Source of the DNA: Clostridiales bacterium
Lineage (GTDB): Bacteria; Bacillota; Clostridia; Peptostreptococcales; Anaerovoracaceae
NCBI GenBank assembly: GCA_022766365.1
Contig: JALENW010000024.1
Location: 113,934 to 177,933 of the forward strand
Reading direction: 5' to 3'
DNA: 64,000 bases
This document shows positions 9,279 to 18,544 of the stretch, one piece after another; position 1 is the stretch's first letter, and each line of letters starts with the position of its first letter. Under the pieces are notes generated by a model. The model saw only the letters and a program-made list of their open reading frames with translations, was not told where the DNA came from and ran no database searches. The translations under genes were made by a program, and so were the position numbers.

Positions 9279-11172
9279 AAATCCTTTCAGTTATGGAATC
9301 TGCATCCATGCCATATTTTTTTTCTAAACTTGCAATATCTCCATGCTCCACAAATTTATCCGGCCACGTAATTCTCATGACATTAACTTTCGGATGCTTG
9401 AGTGAGCACTTTGCCGCAAGCTGCTGCCCAAAACCACCGTTTTCTATCCCATCTTCCAGCGTTATAACAGTAGATATATCATCATCCAGAAGTGAAATAT
9501 CCATTGGCTTGACCTGTTTAACATCAACGAGGCCTGATTTGATACCCATACCGGAAAGCTTTTCCACAACTTTCTTTCCGGTTTCAACCATTCTGCCAAC
9601 TGCCCATATATCCACATCATTGCCTTTGGCAATTCGTTCGTTCCTAAACATAACATCTGTCTCTTCGTTGGATAAAAGTACGGAGTTTATTCTTTCAGGC
9701 TTATCAGCAGCACATGAAGAACTGTCACCTTTATCACTCTTTGGACATTCGCCTCTTGGATATCTGATTGCTACAGGTCCATGTATATCATACGCTTTTT
9801 GAAAAGCTTCCCTTACCTGATCCTCACCATTAGGAGTAAGTATTGTCATATTAGGCATGGAAGAAAGGTATGCTATATCAAAAACACCGTGATGTGTCTC
9901 ACCATCTGCACCTACTACTCCTGCCCTGTCTATAGCAAAGATTACCGGAAGATTTTGAATGCATACATCTTCTAAAATCTGATCATAGGCTCTTTGAAGA
10001 AAAGAAGAGTATATTGCTACAACAGGTCTGAGCCCGTTGGCTGCCATACCGGCAGAAAATGTCACTCCATGAGCTTCGGCAATTCCAACATCGAAAAATC
10101 TATTCGGATATCTCTTTGAAAAATCTCCGAGACCTGTGGCCTCACACATTGCCGCCGATACTGCAACAACATTATCGTGCTGTTTGGCAAGTTCAAGAAT
10201 AGATTCCCCGGCTATGCTAGAGTAGGATTTCCCTTCTGATTTTTTTACGATACCTGTACACGGATCGAATTTTCCAACCCCATGAAATTTATCAGGGTTT
10301 AGCTCTGCACTTCGATATCCTTTTCCTTTTTTTGTAATAGCGTGTATCAGCACGGGTTCGTCTATCTTCTTAGCAGATTCCATAGCTTCCATTAGTTCAA
10401 TAAGATTGTGACCGTCAATAGGTCCAAGATATGTGAGACCCAGCTCTTCAAACAAAACGCCCTTAGGAAGTAAGGCATATTTCATATGTTCCTTGACACT
10501 TCGCATTCCATTGTATAGCATGTCACCGATTTTAGGAAGATTTGCAACCTGACGCATAGCTTTTTTTGCATTCAAATATGGAGCTGATGTTCTCAGATTA
10601 CTGAGATGCTTGGCAAGCCCTCCCACATTCGGTGCTATCGACATTCCGTTATCATTGAGTATGACTGTAACTTTTCTGCCGCTTTCACTTATATTATTAA
10701 GGCCTTCGAAAGCCGGGCCTCCGGTCATGGCTCCGTCTCCGATGACTGCAACTACTTCGTAGTTTTCAGAATTGAGGTCTCTGCTGACCGCCATACCCAT
10801 TGCCAGTGATATGGCTGTGCTGCTGTGCCCTGTGTCAAAGACATCGTGCGGACTTTCAGAAACCTTAGGAAAGCCGCTCATACCCCCAAAAGTTCTCAAA
10901 GAATCGAAGCCCTTTGCTCTGCCTGTGAGTATTTTGTGTACATAGGATTGATGCCCTACGTCCCATATGATCTTATCTACAGGGCTGTTAAACACCTTAT
11001 GAAGAGCAAGGGAAAGTTCGACTACGCCAAGGTTCGGAGCAAGGTGTCCTCCTGTTGCTGAGACTTTCTCAATTAGAAATTCTCTAATCTGATAGCTAAG
11101 CAGATCAAGTTCGTCTACATTCATCCTTTTCAGGTCTTCAGGAAAGTTGTAATCATAAATTGATTTTGACAT
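9256..11172 (-). CDS. dxs: 1-deoxy-D-xylulose-5-phosphate synthase
   Basis: Dxs condenses pyruvate and glyceraldehyde 3-phosphate, the entry step of the MEP isoprenoid pathway. The 638-residue protein carries the thiamine-diphosphate motif GDGAMTGG (145-152) ending in the Asn pair near 159-160. It also has HLAPNLGVVE near 43-52, GHQSYVHK near 73-80 and the transketolase pyrimidine-domain segment YPRGECP. It follows ispA after nine bases and overlaps tlyA. The pathway product feeds IspA next door and MiaA elsewhere in the window. Confidence 0.97.
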   Translation of the reverse strand: MSKSIYDYNFPEDLKRMNVDELDLLSYQIREFLIEKVSATGGHLAPNLGVVELSLALHKVFNSPVDKIIWDVGHQSYVHKILTGRAKGFDSLRTFGGMSGFPKVSESPHDVFDTGHSSTAISLAMGMAVSRDLNSENYEVVAVIGDGAMTGGPAFEGLNNISESGRKVTVILNDNGMSIAPNVGGLAKHLSNLRTSAPYLNAKKAMRQVANLPKIGDMLYNGMRSVKEHMKYALLPKGVLFEELGLTYLGPIDGHNLIELMEAMESAKKIDEPVLIHAITKKGKGYRSAELNPDKFHGVGKFDPCTGIVKKSEGKSYSSIAGESILELAKQHDNVVAVSAAMCEATGLGDFSKRYPNRFFDVGIAEAHGVTFSAGMAANGLRPVVAIYSSFLQRAYDQILEDVCIQNLPVIFAIDRAGVVGADGETHHGVFDIAYLSSMPNMTILTPNGEDQVREAFQKAYDIHGPVAIRYPRGECPKSDKGDSSSCAADKPERINSVLLSNEETDVMFRNERIAKGNDVDIWAVGRMVETGKKVVEKLSGMGIKSGLVDVKQVKPMDISLLDDDISTVITLEDGIENGGFGQQLAAKCSLKHPKVNVMRITWPDKFVEHGDIASLEKKYGMDADSITERIYEERKVG

Positions 11173-11181
11173 TTTTATTTT

Positions 11182-12084
11182 TTACCTCTTTCGCTTAGCT
11201 AATGTTAGCACCAGATCTCGGAAAAACTCCGCATTGTCATAGTAGCCTTCTATGGCTGCTACTGCATTTTCTGTATATTCATTCAGTTTCCGGAGTGAAG
11301 CCTCCAATCCCTCTTTTGAAACATATGTGATCTTCTTTCTAGCCTTGTCGGTTCCTGTATTTTTCCCCAGATGGCTGCTGTTACCGATTTCGTCCAGAAT
11401 ATCATCAGCAATTTGATAAGCAAGACCGAGATATTCAGCATAAGTGGTCATATTGCTCATCATTTCATCGTCGGCGCCGCCAAGATATAAACCTGCCCTA
11501 ACTGCTGCAACGATGAGTGCTCCTGTTTTGTTGATATGAATATATTCGATCATTTCGAGAGAACTATCCTGGTTTTCGGCTTCCATATCGGAAACCTGAC
11601 CCGCAACCATTCCTTTAACACCTGCGTGTTTTGCTACCGTGTACATAGCGTTAATTCTTCTCTTCATCTTATCAGTATCATCAAAATGAAGATAAAGATC
11701 CTTAATCATAGTTTCAAAGGCGGTATTTAGAAGTCCATCTCCTGCAAGCGTAGCAATAGCATCTCCAAACACCTTGTGATTTGTAGGCTTTCCCCTTCTC
11801 AAATCATCGTTATCCATAGAGGGAAGATCATCGTGAATTAGCGAATACGTATGAATATACTCTATAGCACAGGCATAGGGCATAGCTTCTTTACAGTCAC
11901 CTCCTGCAAATTGACATGCAGCTAATAAAAGCACAGGTCTCAGACGTTTTCCGCCGGCTTCCAGTGAATACTTCATAGCCTCGTTCAGGCTGCTGCTTTT
12001 CTCATCAATTCTAGGTAGAAAATCCAGTAAATATTCATTAACCGAATTTCTGTATTTATCGTATGCTTCTCTAAAATTCTTCAT
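11182..12084 (-). CDS. ispA: Polyprenyl synthetase (farnesyl/geranyl diphosphate synthase)
   Basis: The enzyme performs head-to-tail condensation of IPP with allylic diphosphates. The first Asp-rich motif DDLPSMD has the two-residue insert typical of bacterial FPP synthases. The second is DDILDE. GKRLRP binds diphosphate. I chose the ATG at 12084 because GAGGAAGGTA lies directly before it; an upstream in-frame ATG at 12102 has weaker support. The start overlaps the xseB stop, as is common in Bacillota. Product chain length (C15 or C20) cannot be decided from the sequence. Confidence 0.93.
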   Translation of the reverse strand: MKNFREAYDKYRNSVNEYLLDFLPRIDEKSSSLNEAMKYSLEAGGKRLRPVLLLAACQFAGGDCKEAMPYACAIEYIHTYSLIHDDLPSMDNDDLRRGKPTNHKVFGDAIATLAGDGLLNTAFETMIKDLYLHFDDTDKMKRRINAMYTVAKHAGVKGMVAGQVSDMEAENQDSSLEMIEYIHINKTGALIVAAVRAGLYLGGADDEMMSNMTTYAEYLGLAYQIADDILDEIGNSSHLGKNTGTDKARKKITYVSKEGLEASLRKLNEYTENAVAAIEGYYDNAEFFRDLVLTLAKRKR

Positions 12085-12277
12085 TACCTTCCTCTTCATC
12101 AATCACTTTTTCTATTTCGAGCTTTGCATCGTTTAAAATTTGCATACAAATTCTATAACTGTTCATTCCCTCTTTATAGCACAAAAGGCTTTCTTCAAGT
12201 GGTATATTTGCTGTCCTGATTTTTTCACTCATTTCATTGAGTTTATTTAGATTATCTTCAAATGATGCTCTATCCAT
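12071..12277 (-). CDS. xseB: Exodeoxyribonuclease VII small subunit
   Basis: This 68-residue helical protein has the XseB pattern: SFEDNLNKLNEMSEKI, then PLEESLLCYKEGM, and an acidic tail. Several small subunits bind each large subunit to form exonuclease VII, which degrades single-stranded DNA. Its start overlaps the end of xseA by eight bases and its end overlaps ispA, so the three genes are translationally linked. Confidence 0.95.
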   Translation of the reverse strand: MDRASFEDNLNKLNEMSEKIRTANIPLEESLLCYKEGMNSYRICMQILNDAKLEIEKVIDEEEGNEEF

Positions 12278-13469
12278 TGTTCGGACCTCCGTTCTCTACC
12301 GTCTGCTTATGTGTAATGTCCATCTTTTTAATACTGTTAACCGTGCATAAAAGTCGTCCATCTATAAGGTTTATCGATATTCTGTCATTTTCTTTTACAG
12401 ATCTGACTGACCTTATCAGTCTTCCTTCCATACTTTCCGCCATGGAATATCCCTTTTCCATAATTGAATTGGGATTATTTGCGCTGAGACTCAGTTTTGC
12501 CCTTTCGCATTGATACTCACAGTGTCTGATGAGGCTGTCCATTTCACTATTTATTTCTCTCCCTGCTAAGTTTACCTGCTCCAGCAATAGGTCCGTTTTG
12601 TTTTTTAAAGCCTGTTTCAACAAAACAGCTTTGTTTTTTAGGGTTTCTACAAGTAAATTTGAATCATAGGCGGCTTTTTCACCTGCGGCGGTTGGAGTTT
12701 CAGCACGGTAATCCGCCACGAAATCGCATATACTCCAGTCCATTTCGTGACCCACTGCAGATATTATTGGAATGGATGAATTGTATACTGCTCTCGCCAA
12801 GACTTCTTCATTATAGGCCCATAAATCTTCAACGGATCCGCCTCCTCTACCGACAATGAGAACATCCATATCAGGATAAATCCTGTTTGCCGACTCTATT
12901 TTGTTTGCAATGTCCGAAGCTGCATGCTCTCCCTGAACAAGAGACGGAAAGAGGGAAATTTTCACCTTGTTATTTTTCTTTTTTATAGTGGTTATTATGT
13001 CATCCACAGCCGCTCCATTTTCAGATGTCACTATTCCGATGTGGGAGGCAAAACGAGGAATGGGTTTTTTTGACTCGGGACTGAATAATCCCTCTGAGTC
13101 CAATTTTCGTTTAAGAGCTTCAAACGCTAAGGAAAAAGTTCCTTCACCTGCGGGAGTGATACTCTTTACGAATACGGAGTATGTTCCATTCGGCTTATAT
13201 ACACTTAAAAACCCGGTAATTTCAACATGCATTCCGTCTTCAGGGATAAATCTTAAGAACACTGCTTGATTTTTTGATAAAAAACAATTTACTTTAGCAT
13301 ATTCATCTCTAATAGAAAAATATTTATGACCGCTGCTGTGATTTTTGAAACCTGTAATTTCTCCTTGTATTTTCAGATCAGAGAGAACAGAGCTGCCCCT
13401 GAAAAGTTCTTCAATATAGCTGTTAAGCTGTGACACCGTTATGGCAGAGTTTCTGTTACTTATTTTCAT
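12270..13469 (-). CDS. xseA: Exodeoxyribonuclease VII large subunit
   Basis: XseA has an N-terminal OB fold (about 10-110) with ITVSQLNSYIEELF and GEITGFKNHSSGHKYFSI. The catalytic domain carries IVTSENGAA, VLIVGRGGGSVEDLW and ISAVGHEMDWSICDFVAD. The C-terminal coiled-coil is shorter than in E. coli (total about 399 residues), as in other Gram-positives. I place the start at the ATG at 13469, which has TTGGAG upstream; an earlier ATG at 13496 lacks a ribosome-binding site. The gene overlaps nusB at one end and xseB at the other. Confidence 0.94.
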   Translation of the reverse strand: MKISNRNSAITVSQLNSYIEELFRGSSVLSDLKIQGEITGFKNHSSGHKYFSIRDEYAKVNCFLSKNQAVFLRFIPEDGMHVEITGFLSVYKPNGTYSVFVKSITPAGEGTFSLAFEALKRKLDSEGLFSPESKKPIPRFASHIGIVTSENGAAVDDIITTIKKKNNKVKISLFPSLVQGEHAASDIANKIESANRIYPDMDVLIVGRGGGSVEDLWAYNEEVLARAVYNSSIPIISAVGHEMDWSICDFVADYRAETPTAAGEKAAYDSNLLVETLKNKAVLLKQALKNKTDLLLEQVNLAGREINSEMDSLIRHCEYQCERAKLSLSANNPNSIMEKGYSMAESMEGRLIRSVRSVKENDRISINLIDGRLLCTVNSIKKMDITHKQTVENGGPNNG

Positions 13470-13866
13470 TTTTATATATAGCTCCAAGTACTGCATTTAC
13501 AAAGCCGGGAGAGGTATCAAGGCCGTATTTTTTTGCCATATTTACAGCTTCATTAATGGAAATGGCAGGATCAATATCATCGAAATACAGGATCTCAATA
13601 AGTGCCGTCCTTATAACGGAAAGATCTATCTTGGGTATTCTGGAAATCTCCCAATCCTTCGAATATTCACTGATTTTACAATCAATCTCATCATGATGGG
13701 CAACCAGGAGCTCATACATTTTTTCACAATATTTCTTGTCGTATTTGATCTTCTCTCTATCCATGTACACTTCCCTGTCTTCTCCACGGAAGTCATTTCT
13801 GGCATCCATTTGAAAGGCAACTTTCATCATATGTTCTCTGGCTAGTTTACGTTTATTAACATTCAT
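13456..13866 (-). CDS. nusB: Transcription antitermination factor NusB
   Basis: NusB binds boxA RNA with S10 (NusE) to support rRNA antitermination. The 136-residue all-helical protein starts with RKLAREHMMKVAFQMD and ends with the typical SPGFVNAVLGAIYK. It has normal length and no break. It sits between the asp23 gene (11-base overlap) and xseA (about 14-base overlap), an order (asp23, nusB, xseA, xseB, ispA) that is widespread in Bacillota. Confidence 0.95.
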   Translation of the reverse strand: MNVNKRKLAREHMMKVAFQMDARNDFRGEDREVYMDREKIKYDKKYCEKMYELLVAHHDEIDCKISEYSKDWEISRIPKIDLSVIRTALIEILYFDDIDPAISINEAVNMAKKYGLDTSPGFVNAVLGAIYKNENK

Positions 13867-14203
13867 TTCTTCTATTTATCCTTTTGAAATCCACTCCCTG
13901 AACGTGAATGTCAATCTTACCTACATTCACATTAGTTATGCTTTTTAGCTCTTTGGCCACTTTTTCCTGTATGTTCCACGCCACCTCAGGGATATTTTCC
14001 CCATAGTCGACTGTAACGTAAATGTCTATGAGCATGCCCTTCTTATCTTTGCCTAATCTTATACCCTTATTTGGAGAATCTATACCCAGAAGACTCTTAG
14101 AAAGTTGCTCTGTAAAGTTCTCCGATAGACCGGATACACCCGGAGTATTCATTACAACGTTTTGTATCAAAGGTATGAGTAGCTGTTCATTGCTGATATC
14201 CAT
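13856..14203 (-). CDS. Asp23/Gls24 family envelope stress protein
   Basis: The 115-residue protein matches the Asp23 (DUF322) family in its central IDIYVTVDYGENIPEVAWNIQEKV pattern, of which VDYG and the following helix are the best-conserved parts, and in the final NVNVGKIDIHVQGVDF strand. Members are cytoplasmic or membrane-associated and respond to envelope stress; their precise role is unclear. The start codon overlaps the stop of the preceding CorC-type gene by one base (TAATG), and the end overlaps nusB. As part of the nusB cluster it corresponds to Bacillus yqhY. Confidence 0.88.
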   Translation of the reverse strand: MDISNEQLLIPLIQNVVMNTPGVSGLSENFTEQLSKSLLGIDSPNKGIRLGKDKKGMLIDIYVTVDYGENIPEVAWNIQEKVAKELKSITNVNVGKIDIHVQGVDFKRINRRNEC

Positions 14204-15507
14204 TATTTTTCCTTTTTATCATTTTCACTCTCGTTTTCCGTATTAGGAATTGTCGTAAGCTTAACCTTGTCAATTCGCCTTTCTTTGATTGACATGATAC
14301 GAAGTATGTAATCACCTACCGGAATATCTTTATTTAGGTCAGAATCAGTGGGGATCTCTCCCAATATGTCGATGATGAATCCGCCTATGGTCTCACTGGT
14401 ATCCGATACGAGTTTGATATCATAGTCTTCTTCCAAGTCATCCAGACTTACGTTTCCGTCTATCATGAATGTATTGTTGTCTATTTTTTCCACAATATGC
14501 ACATCTTCATCATACTCATCATCGATATCTCCTACAATCTCCTCAATTATATCTTCCATAGTGACAATCCCGCTGAAACCCCCGTATTCGTCAATGAGGA
14601 TTGCAATGTGGTTTTTGGTCTTTTGGAGTTCGAAAAAAAGAGAATCGATGTTTTTAGTTTCCGGCACAAAATACGGTTCTCTCAATATTTCCTTTATATC
14701 CACCTTATCAAAACCGGTTTCTCTGGCCCTGATCAGATAATCTTTAATATTGAGAATTCCTATTATATTATCGTAATCATCCTCATACACAGGAATTCTT
14801 GAGTATCTCAGCTCCATGAGTTTATCTATGTACTCCGATGTAGGTTCGAGAATATCTATAGCAAAAACATCAGTTCTTGGTGTCATTATCTCATACGCAA
14901 GCTCGTCATCAAAATTGAATATGGAAGAGATCATCTTTTGACCTTCCTCCTTAATTATGCCGCTTTCCCTGCCAACATCAAGCATGGACATCACTTCATC
15001 TTCTGAGAAGTATTTGTTCTCAATGTGAATTTCCTGTTTGAAAATTATTAGAATTAGATTCACAATTCCTTTTGAAAGCCAGAAAAGAGGCAAGCTTACC
15101 ATATGAATCCCATGAACCACATGGCAACATTTCAAGGCGATTTTCTCACTGTGAAGTAATGCTACCTTCGAAGCCAAAAGCACCGCTGTAACGAGCAAGA
15201 GAACCCAAATTACGCCTGCAATTATGTGACTACACTGAATTTTCCATATCAGTGTAAACGAGTAAATTAATAGAATTATCGTAAATAACTTGATTGAATA
15301 CTGATATTTTAAAGGTCTTTCAATCAAAGATAGGGTAAACCGTTCTTTTCTTTTTTCTTTCATCAAACCCCTATCCTCGATATATTTTTTGATTCTACTC
15401 TGACTGGTACTATCTAAGGCTACTGTAAAACTTTGCAGTAAACCTAACAATAGTAAGATGCATCCTAGTATGAAAATGGTTCCGTACAAACTGGGGTCAG
15501 GTTTCAT
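14203..15507 (-). CDS. CorC/HlyC-type CBS-domain membrane protein with eroded DUF21 domain
   Basis: Order of parts in 434 residues: hydrophobic segments at about 8-30, 72-90, 95-115 and 135-155; a tandem CBS (Bateman) domain at about 205-330 ([11 protein letters not shown], then [19 protein letters not shown]); and a CorC_HlyC domain to the end. This is the layout of CNNM/CorC-like proteins. The transmembrane part is divergent: the expected G-E-x-x-P-K element appears as [16 protein letters not shown], so Glu and Pro are missing. Ion transport is therefore doubtful. Start and upstream stop share ATGA with the U32 gene. Confidence 0.85.
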   Translation of the reverse strand: MKPDPSLYGTIFILGCILLLLGLLQSFTVALDSTSQSRIKKYIEDRGLMKEKRKERFTLSLIERPLKYQYSIKLFTIILLIYSFTLIWKIQCSHIIAGVIWVLLLVTAVLLASKVALLHSEKIALKCCHVVHGIHMVSLPLFWLSKGIVNLILIIFKQEIHIENKYFSEDEVMSMLDVGRESGIIKEEGQKMISSIFNFDDELAYEIMTPRTDVFAIDILEPTSEYIDKLMELRYSRIPVYEDDYDNIIGILNIKDYLIRARETGFDKVDIKEILREPYFVPETKNIDSLFFELQKTKNHIAILIDEYGGFSGIVTMEDIIEEIVGDIDDEYDEDVHIVEKIDNNTFMIDGNVSLDDLEEDYDIKLVSDTSETIGGFIIDILGEIPTDSDLNKDIPVGDYILRIMSIKERRIDKVKLTTIPNTENESENDKKEK

Positions 15508-16730
15508 CTTTTTCTCCTTAGCAAGTATTCGTTTTGAACGTGAAACTCCATTGGAATTTCTATCATCTGCTGAGGATGAGGGGCAGATGATATAGGTTCT
15601 TTAGTTTCAGCATCGTACATTTCTTTAACTGTCATAGTATAAAATTCTATCTCAGGACCGAATACTTCAATCTGATCACCTATGTTAATCTTATTTCTCT
15701 GTTCTATCAGGGCCATTCCGGCAGTCTCATCATATCTCTTGACAACACCAATGAAGGTGTATTCTCGGGAATATGCACTGGTCTTGTAATTCTGATCTTC
15801 ATTATCAGGTGTTCCGAAATAAAATCCCGTTGTAAATTCCCTGTTGCTCGCTTTTTTCAGCTCATTCATCCACCCTTGATCAAAAACATAATTATCAGGG
15901 TCTTCCAGATAGCTGTCAATAGCCTTTCTGTATGCTCTTACCACAGTGGCCACATAGAATTTGCTCTTCATTCTCCCTTCAATTTTAAGGGAAGTTATAC
16001 CTGACTGAATTATTTCCGGTATGTGTTCCAGCATGCAGAGGTCCTTTGAATTCATAATATAAGTCCCTCTTTCGTCTTCCTCGACAGGATAATATTCACC
16101 GGGTCTCTTCTCTTCGACTAATTGATATTTCCATCTGCATGGATGAGCACACTCTCCTCTGTTGGCGTCTCTTTCTATCATAAAATTACTCAAAAGACAT
16201 CTGCCGGAATAGGATATGCACATTGCCCCGTGGACAAAGGCTTCAAGTTCCATTCTATCCCCAATCTCCTCGCTAATTTCTTCAATTTCCTTTAAGGATA
16301 GTTCCCTTGCAAGAACAAGTCTCTCTACACCCTGAGCTTCCCAAAACTTAGCAGTCATGTAATTAGTCATATTTGCCTGAGTGGATAAGTGAAGTTCTGC
16401 GTCCGGGATCACCGATTTTACCATCGCGAGCACTCCCGGATCTGAAATTATAAAAGCATCTATTGGAATATCTTTAATCTTTTCCAAATATTCGAGAAAG
16501 GGCTTTACGTCTTCATTATGAGCAAAAATATTAGTTGTCAGATAGGCTTGTTTACCCATATTATGAGCGAAATCTACACCCTCTTTAATTTCCTCTATAG
16601 TAAGGTTTCCTGCGCCTGACCTCAGGCTGAACATTTCGCCTCCAAAATAAACAGCATCCGCTCCATAGATAAGTGCTGTTTTTAATTTATCCAGATCTCC
16701 TGCCGGAGCTAAAAGTTCAATTTTTGTCAT
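15504..16730 (-). CDS. U32 family peptidase, probable tRNA U34 hydroxylation protein (TrhP-like)
   Basis: The 408-residue protein has the U32 signature around GAMCISYSGRCLLSNFM followed by NRGECAHPCRWKY, whose cysteines may hold an iron-sulfur cluster. The N-terminal TIM-barrel-like part begins LLAPAGDLDKLKTALIYGAD. Related proteins (E. coli TrhP, Bacillus YrrN/YrrO) use prephenate to hydroxylate uridine 34 of tRNA; the protease name is historical. The gene lies next to an O-methyltransferase gene equivalent to Bacillus trmR, which methylates the resulting 5-hydroxyuridine. GGAGG precedes the start. Confidence 0.88.
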   Translation of the reverse strand: MTKIELLAPAGDLDKLKTALIYGADAVYFGGEMFSLRSGAGNLTIEEIKEGVDFAHNMGKQAYLTTNIFAHNEDVKPFLEYLEKIKDIPIDAFIISDPGVLAMVKSVIPDAELHLSTQANMTNYMTAKFWEAQGVERLVLARELSLKEIEEISEEIGDRMELEAFVHGAMCISYSGRCLLSNFMIERDANRGECAHPCRWKYQLVEEKRPGEYYPVEEDERGTYIMNSKDLCMLEHIPEIIQSGITSLKIEGRMKSKFYVATVVRAYRKAIDSYLEDPDNYVFDQGWMNELKKASNREFTTGFYFGTPDNEDQNYKTSAYSREYTFIGVVKRYDETAGMALIEQRNKINIGDQIEVFGPEIEFYTMTVKEMYDAETKEPISSAPHPQQMIEIPMEFHVQNEYLLRRKR

Positions 16731-16785
16731 CTAACCTCCATTTAGATAATATAGTTTATCAAATATAGCCGATATTTTTGATTGA

Positions 16786-17439
16786 TCAGTCTATTCTCGT
16801 AATACTTATACCGTCCCCAAGGGAAAGAACCTGGGTGGAAGAATTGGACATCTGATACAAATAGTCGATAAAAGTCCTCATTCTGATAATACTGGTTCTG
16901 TACCTCCTGTTGATGTCTTCCTCAGCTGTCATACCTTTCATAAGGATATTATCACATACAATGACTGAGCCGCTTTTAGTGATAGGAAGTATCCTTTCAA
17001 AAAACTCCTTATAATGCCCTTTCGCAGCATCAATAAAGATGAAATCGAATGGATCCACATGCCAGTCTCCTTCATCTTTTAACATTGAGAAGAGTTCTGA
17101 TGCATCTCCATGACCGATAAAAATTTGGTCTTCCTTTCCCTGAGAAAATACATTTTCCTTAGCTCTGTTCCACATTTTGTCATCTCTCTCCACAGACATA
17201 ATAACCGCCTCCGGACATACATGAGAAAAGAAGAGAGTCGAATAACCGATTGCCGCCCCTATCTCAAGAATTCGTTTCGGCTTAATAATATTGAGAATAG
17301 AAGACAGATACATTTCCGTCTCTTTTAAAATGATTGGAATATGCTCATCCTCTCCTTGTTTTCGCAATGCACCCATTTGGGAATTTACAGGTCTATAGTA
17401 TTGAGATATAAACTTGTCCACAGATTCAGTTCTAATCAT
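16786..17439 (-). CDS. trmR: SAM-dependent O-methyltransferase, probable tRNA 5-hydroxyuridine methyltransferase TrmR
   Basis: This is a class I methyltransferase of the catechol-O-methyltransferase-like (Methyltransf_3) type, 217 residues. The SAM loop is LEIGAAIGYSTLFF; then come the acidic SVERDD, FIFIDAAKGHY and CDNILMKG, which in this family holds a divalent metal site. Location between mltG (seven bases upstream) and a U32 gene matches Bacillus yrrM (trmR), which converts ho5U34 to mo5U34. The assignment combines family and neighbourhood, and a small-molecule substrate cannot be excluded by sequence alone. Confidence 0.82.
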   Translation of the reverse strand: MIRTESVDKFISQYYRPVNSQMGALRKQGEDEHIPIILKETEMYLSSILNIIKPKRILEIGAAIGYSTLFFSHVCPEAVIMSVERDDKMWNRAKENVFSQGKEDQIFIGHGDASELFSMLKDEGDWHVDPFDFIFIDAAKGHYKEFFERILPITKSGSVIVCDNILMKGMTAEEDINRRYRTSIIRMRTFIDYLYQMSNSSTQVLSLGDGISITRID

Positions 17440-17446
17440 AAATTTC

Positions 17447-18484
17447 TTATTGCTCCTTTTTTCTCAAGGCATCGTAATATTCAGCTTTGAATTTTTCAAA
17501 TTTATCATAATCTTTGGTGTACTCCATGCTGCCGTCAAGTTTTGCACTTACAACAAAATAGAGATAATCGGTTTTCTCTGGATTGACTGCAGCCTTTATG
17601 GAATCCATGCCCGGACTGCATATCGGTCCGGGAGGTAAACCCTTATTAGCATAAGTGTTGTATGGTGATGGTATTTCTATATCATCATATGTCAGTATAA
17701 GCTTGTCATCTTTAAGAATATATTGTATCGTTGAACACATCTGTAGTTTCATATCTTCATTCAAGCGATTGTATATTACACTTGATACCACAGGCCGTTC
17801 TTTCGCTTTCACTGTTTCCCTCTCAATAATGGAGGCAACAGTCACGATCTCATCTAAACTCTTTCCTGATTTCTTGACTAGGCCTTTGATTGACTCCTCA
17901 TATTTCTTTTCGTAGTTTTTAAGAGCCATATCAATAATATCGTGAGCTGACGTTGAATCTGTAAATGAGTATGTATCAGGGTACAGGTAACCCTCAAGTC
18001 GTTCCTTTCCCTTTCTGTCAGAAGGAAGAAAATCATAATCAAATGTACCGTTTTCCACTTCAGCATCGAATTCGGCTCGCGTTGCAATACCGGCCTTTTC
18101 TACTACTTGCCCAATCTTGTAGAGATTGTATCCCTCAGGTATTGTGACATTATTTCCATTTTGGCTGCCTGTCACCAGGGCATCACCTATGGCGGACATA
18201 TCCATGGATTTATTTAGGAAATAGGTACCTGCTTTAAACTTTCCATCATAAGATTTTAACTTAGATACCAATTTAAATACCAATTCATTTTTTATGAGTC
18301 CCTTATCTTTAAGTTCAGCAGCTATGTCCCCTGTGCCATATCCTTCAGAAATTACAACCTGCACATCGTCTGTTGAATTTGAATCTACCGATCCTGTCAT
18401 GGCGATATAGGCAAAAAACAATCCGATCAGCAGTACAACACATATGGCAAGAAGCACAAATAAGCTTTTGGTCCTTTTCTTCAT
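17447..18484 (-). CDS. mltG: Endolytic murein transglycosylase MltG
   Basis: MltG cleaves nascent peptidoglycan glycan strands in the membrane's outer face. The 345-residue protein has one N-terminal membrane anchor (about 8-30), a LysM-like region (VVISEGYGTGDIAAEL) and the YceG/MltG catalytic domain. The likely catalytic glutamate lies in VASIIERET; YNRL and SPYNTYANKGLPPGPICSPG are further family marks. AAGGAG precedes the start. A strong terminator hairpin separates it from efp upstream, so expression may depend on read-through. Confidence 0.94.
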   Translation of the reverse strand: MKKRTKSLFVLLAICVVLLIGLFFAYIAMTGSVDSNSTDDVQVVISEGYGTGDIAAELKDKGLIKNELVFKLVSKLKSYDGKFKAGTYFLNKSMDMSAIGDALVTGSQNGNNVTIPEGYNLYKIGQVVEKAGIATRAEFDAEVENGTFDYDFLPSDRKGKERLEGYLYPDTYSFTDSTSAHDIIDMALKNYEKKYEESIKGLVKKSGKSLDEIVTVASIIERETVKAKERPVVSSVIYNRLNEDMKLQMCSTIQYILKDDKLILTYDDIEIPSPYNTYANKGLPPGPICSPGMDSIKAAVNPEKTDYLYFVVSAKLDGSMEYTKDYDKFEKFKAEYYDALRKKEQ

Positions 18485-18506
18485 TCATTTCTCCTTTTAT
18501 TTTGAA

Positions 18507-18534
18507 GTGAAAACAAGGGACGTGAAAACGTCCC
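18507..18534 (-). terminator. Rho-independent terminator after efp
   Basis: On the minus strand a perfect seven-base stem GGGACGT / ACGTCCC with a TTTC loop is followed by TTGTTTTC. It lies directly after the efp stop codon and before mltG. Confidence 0.8.
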
Positions 18535-18544
18535 CCGGCAAATC

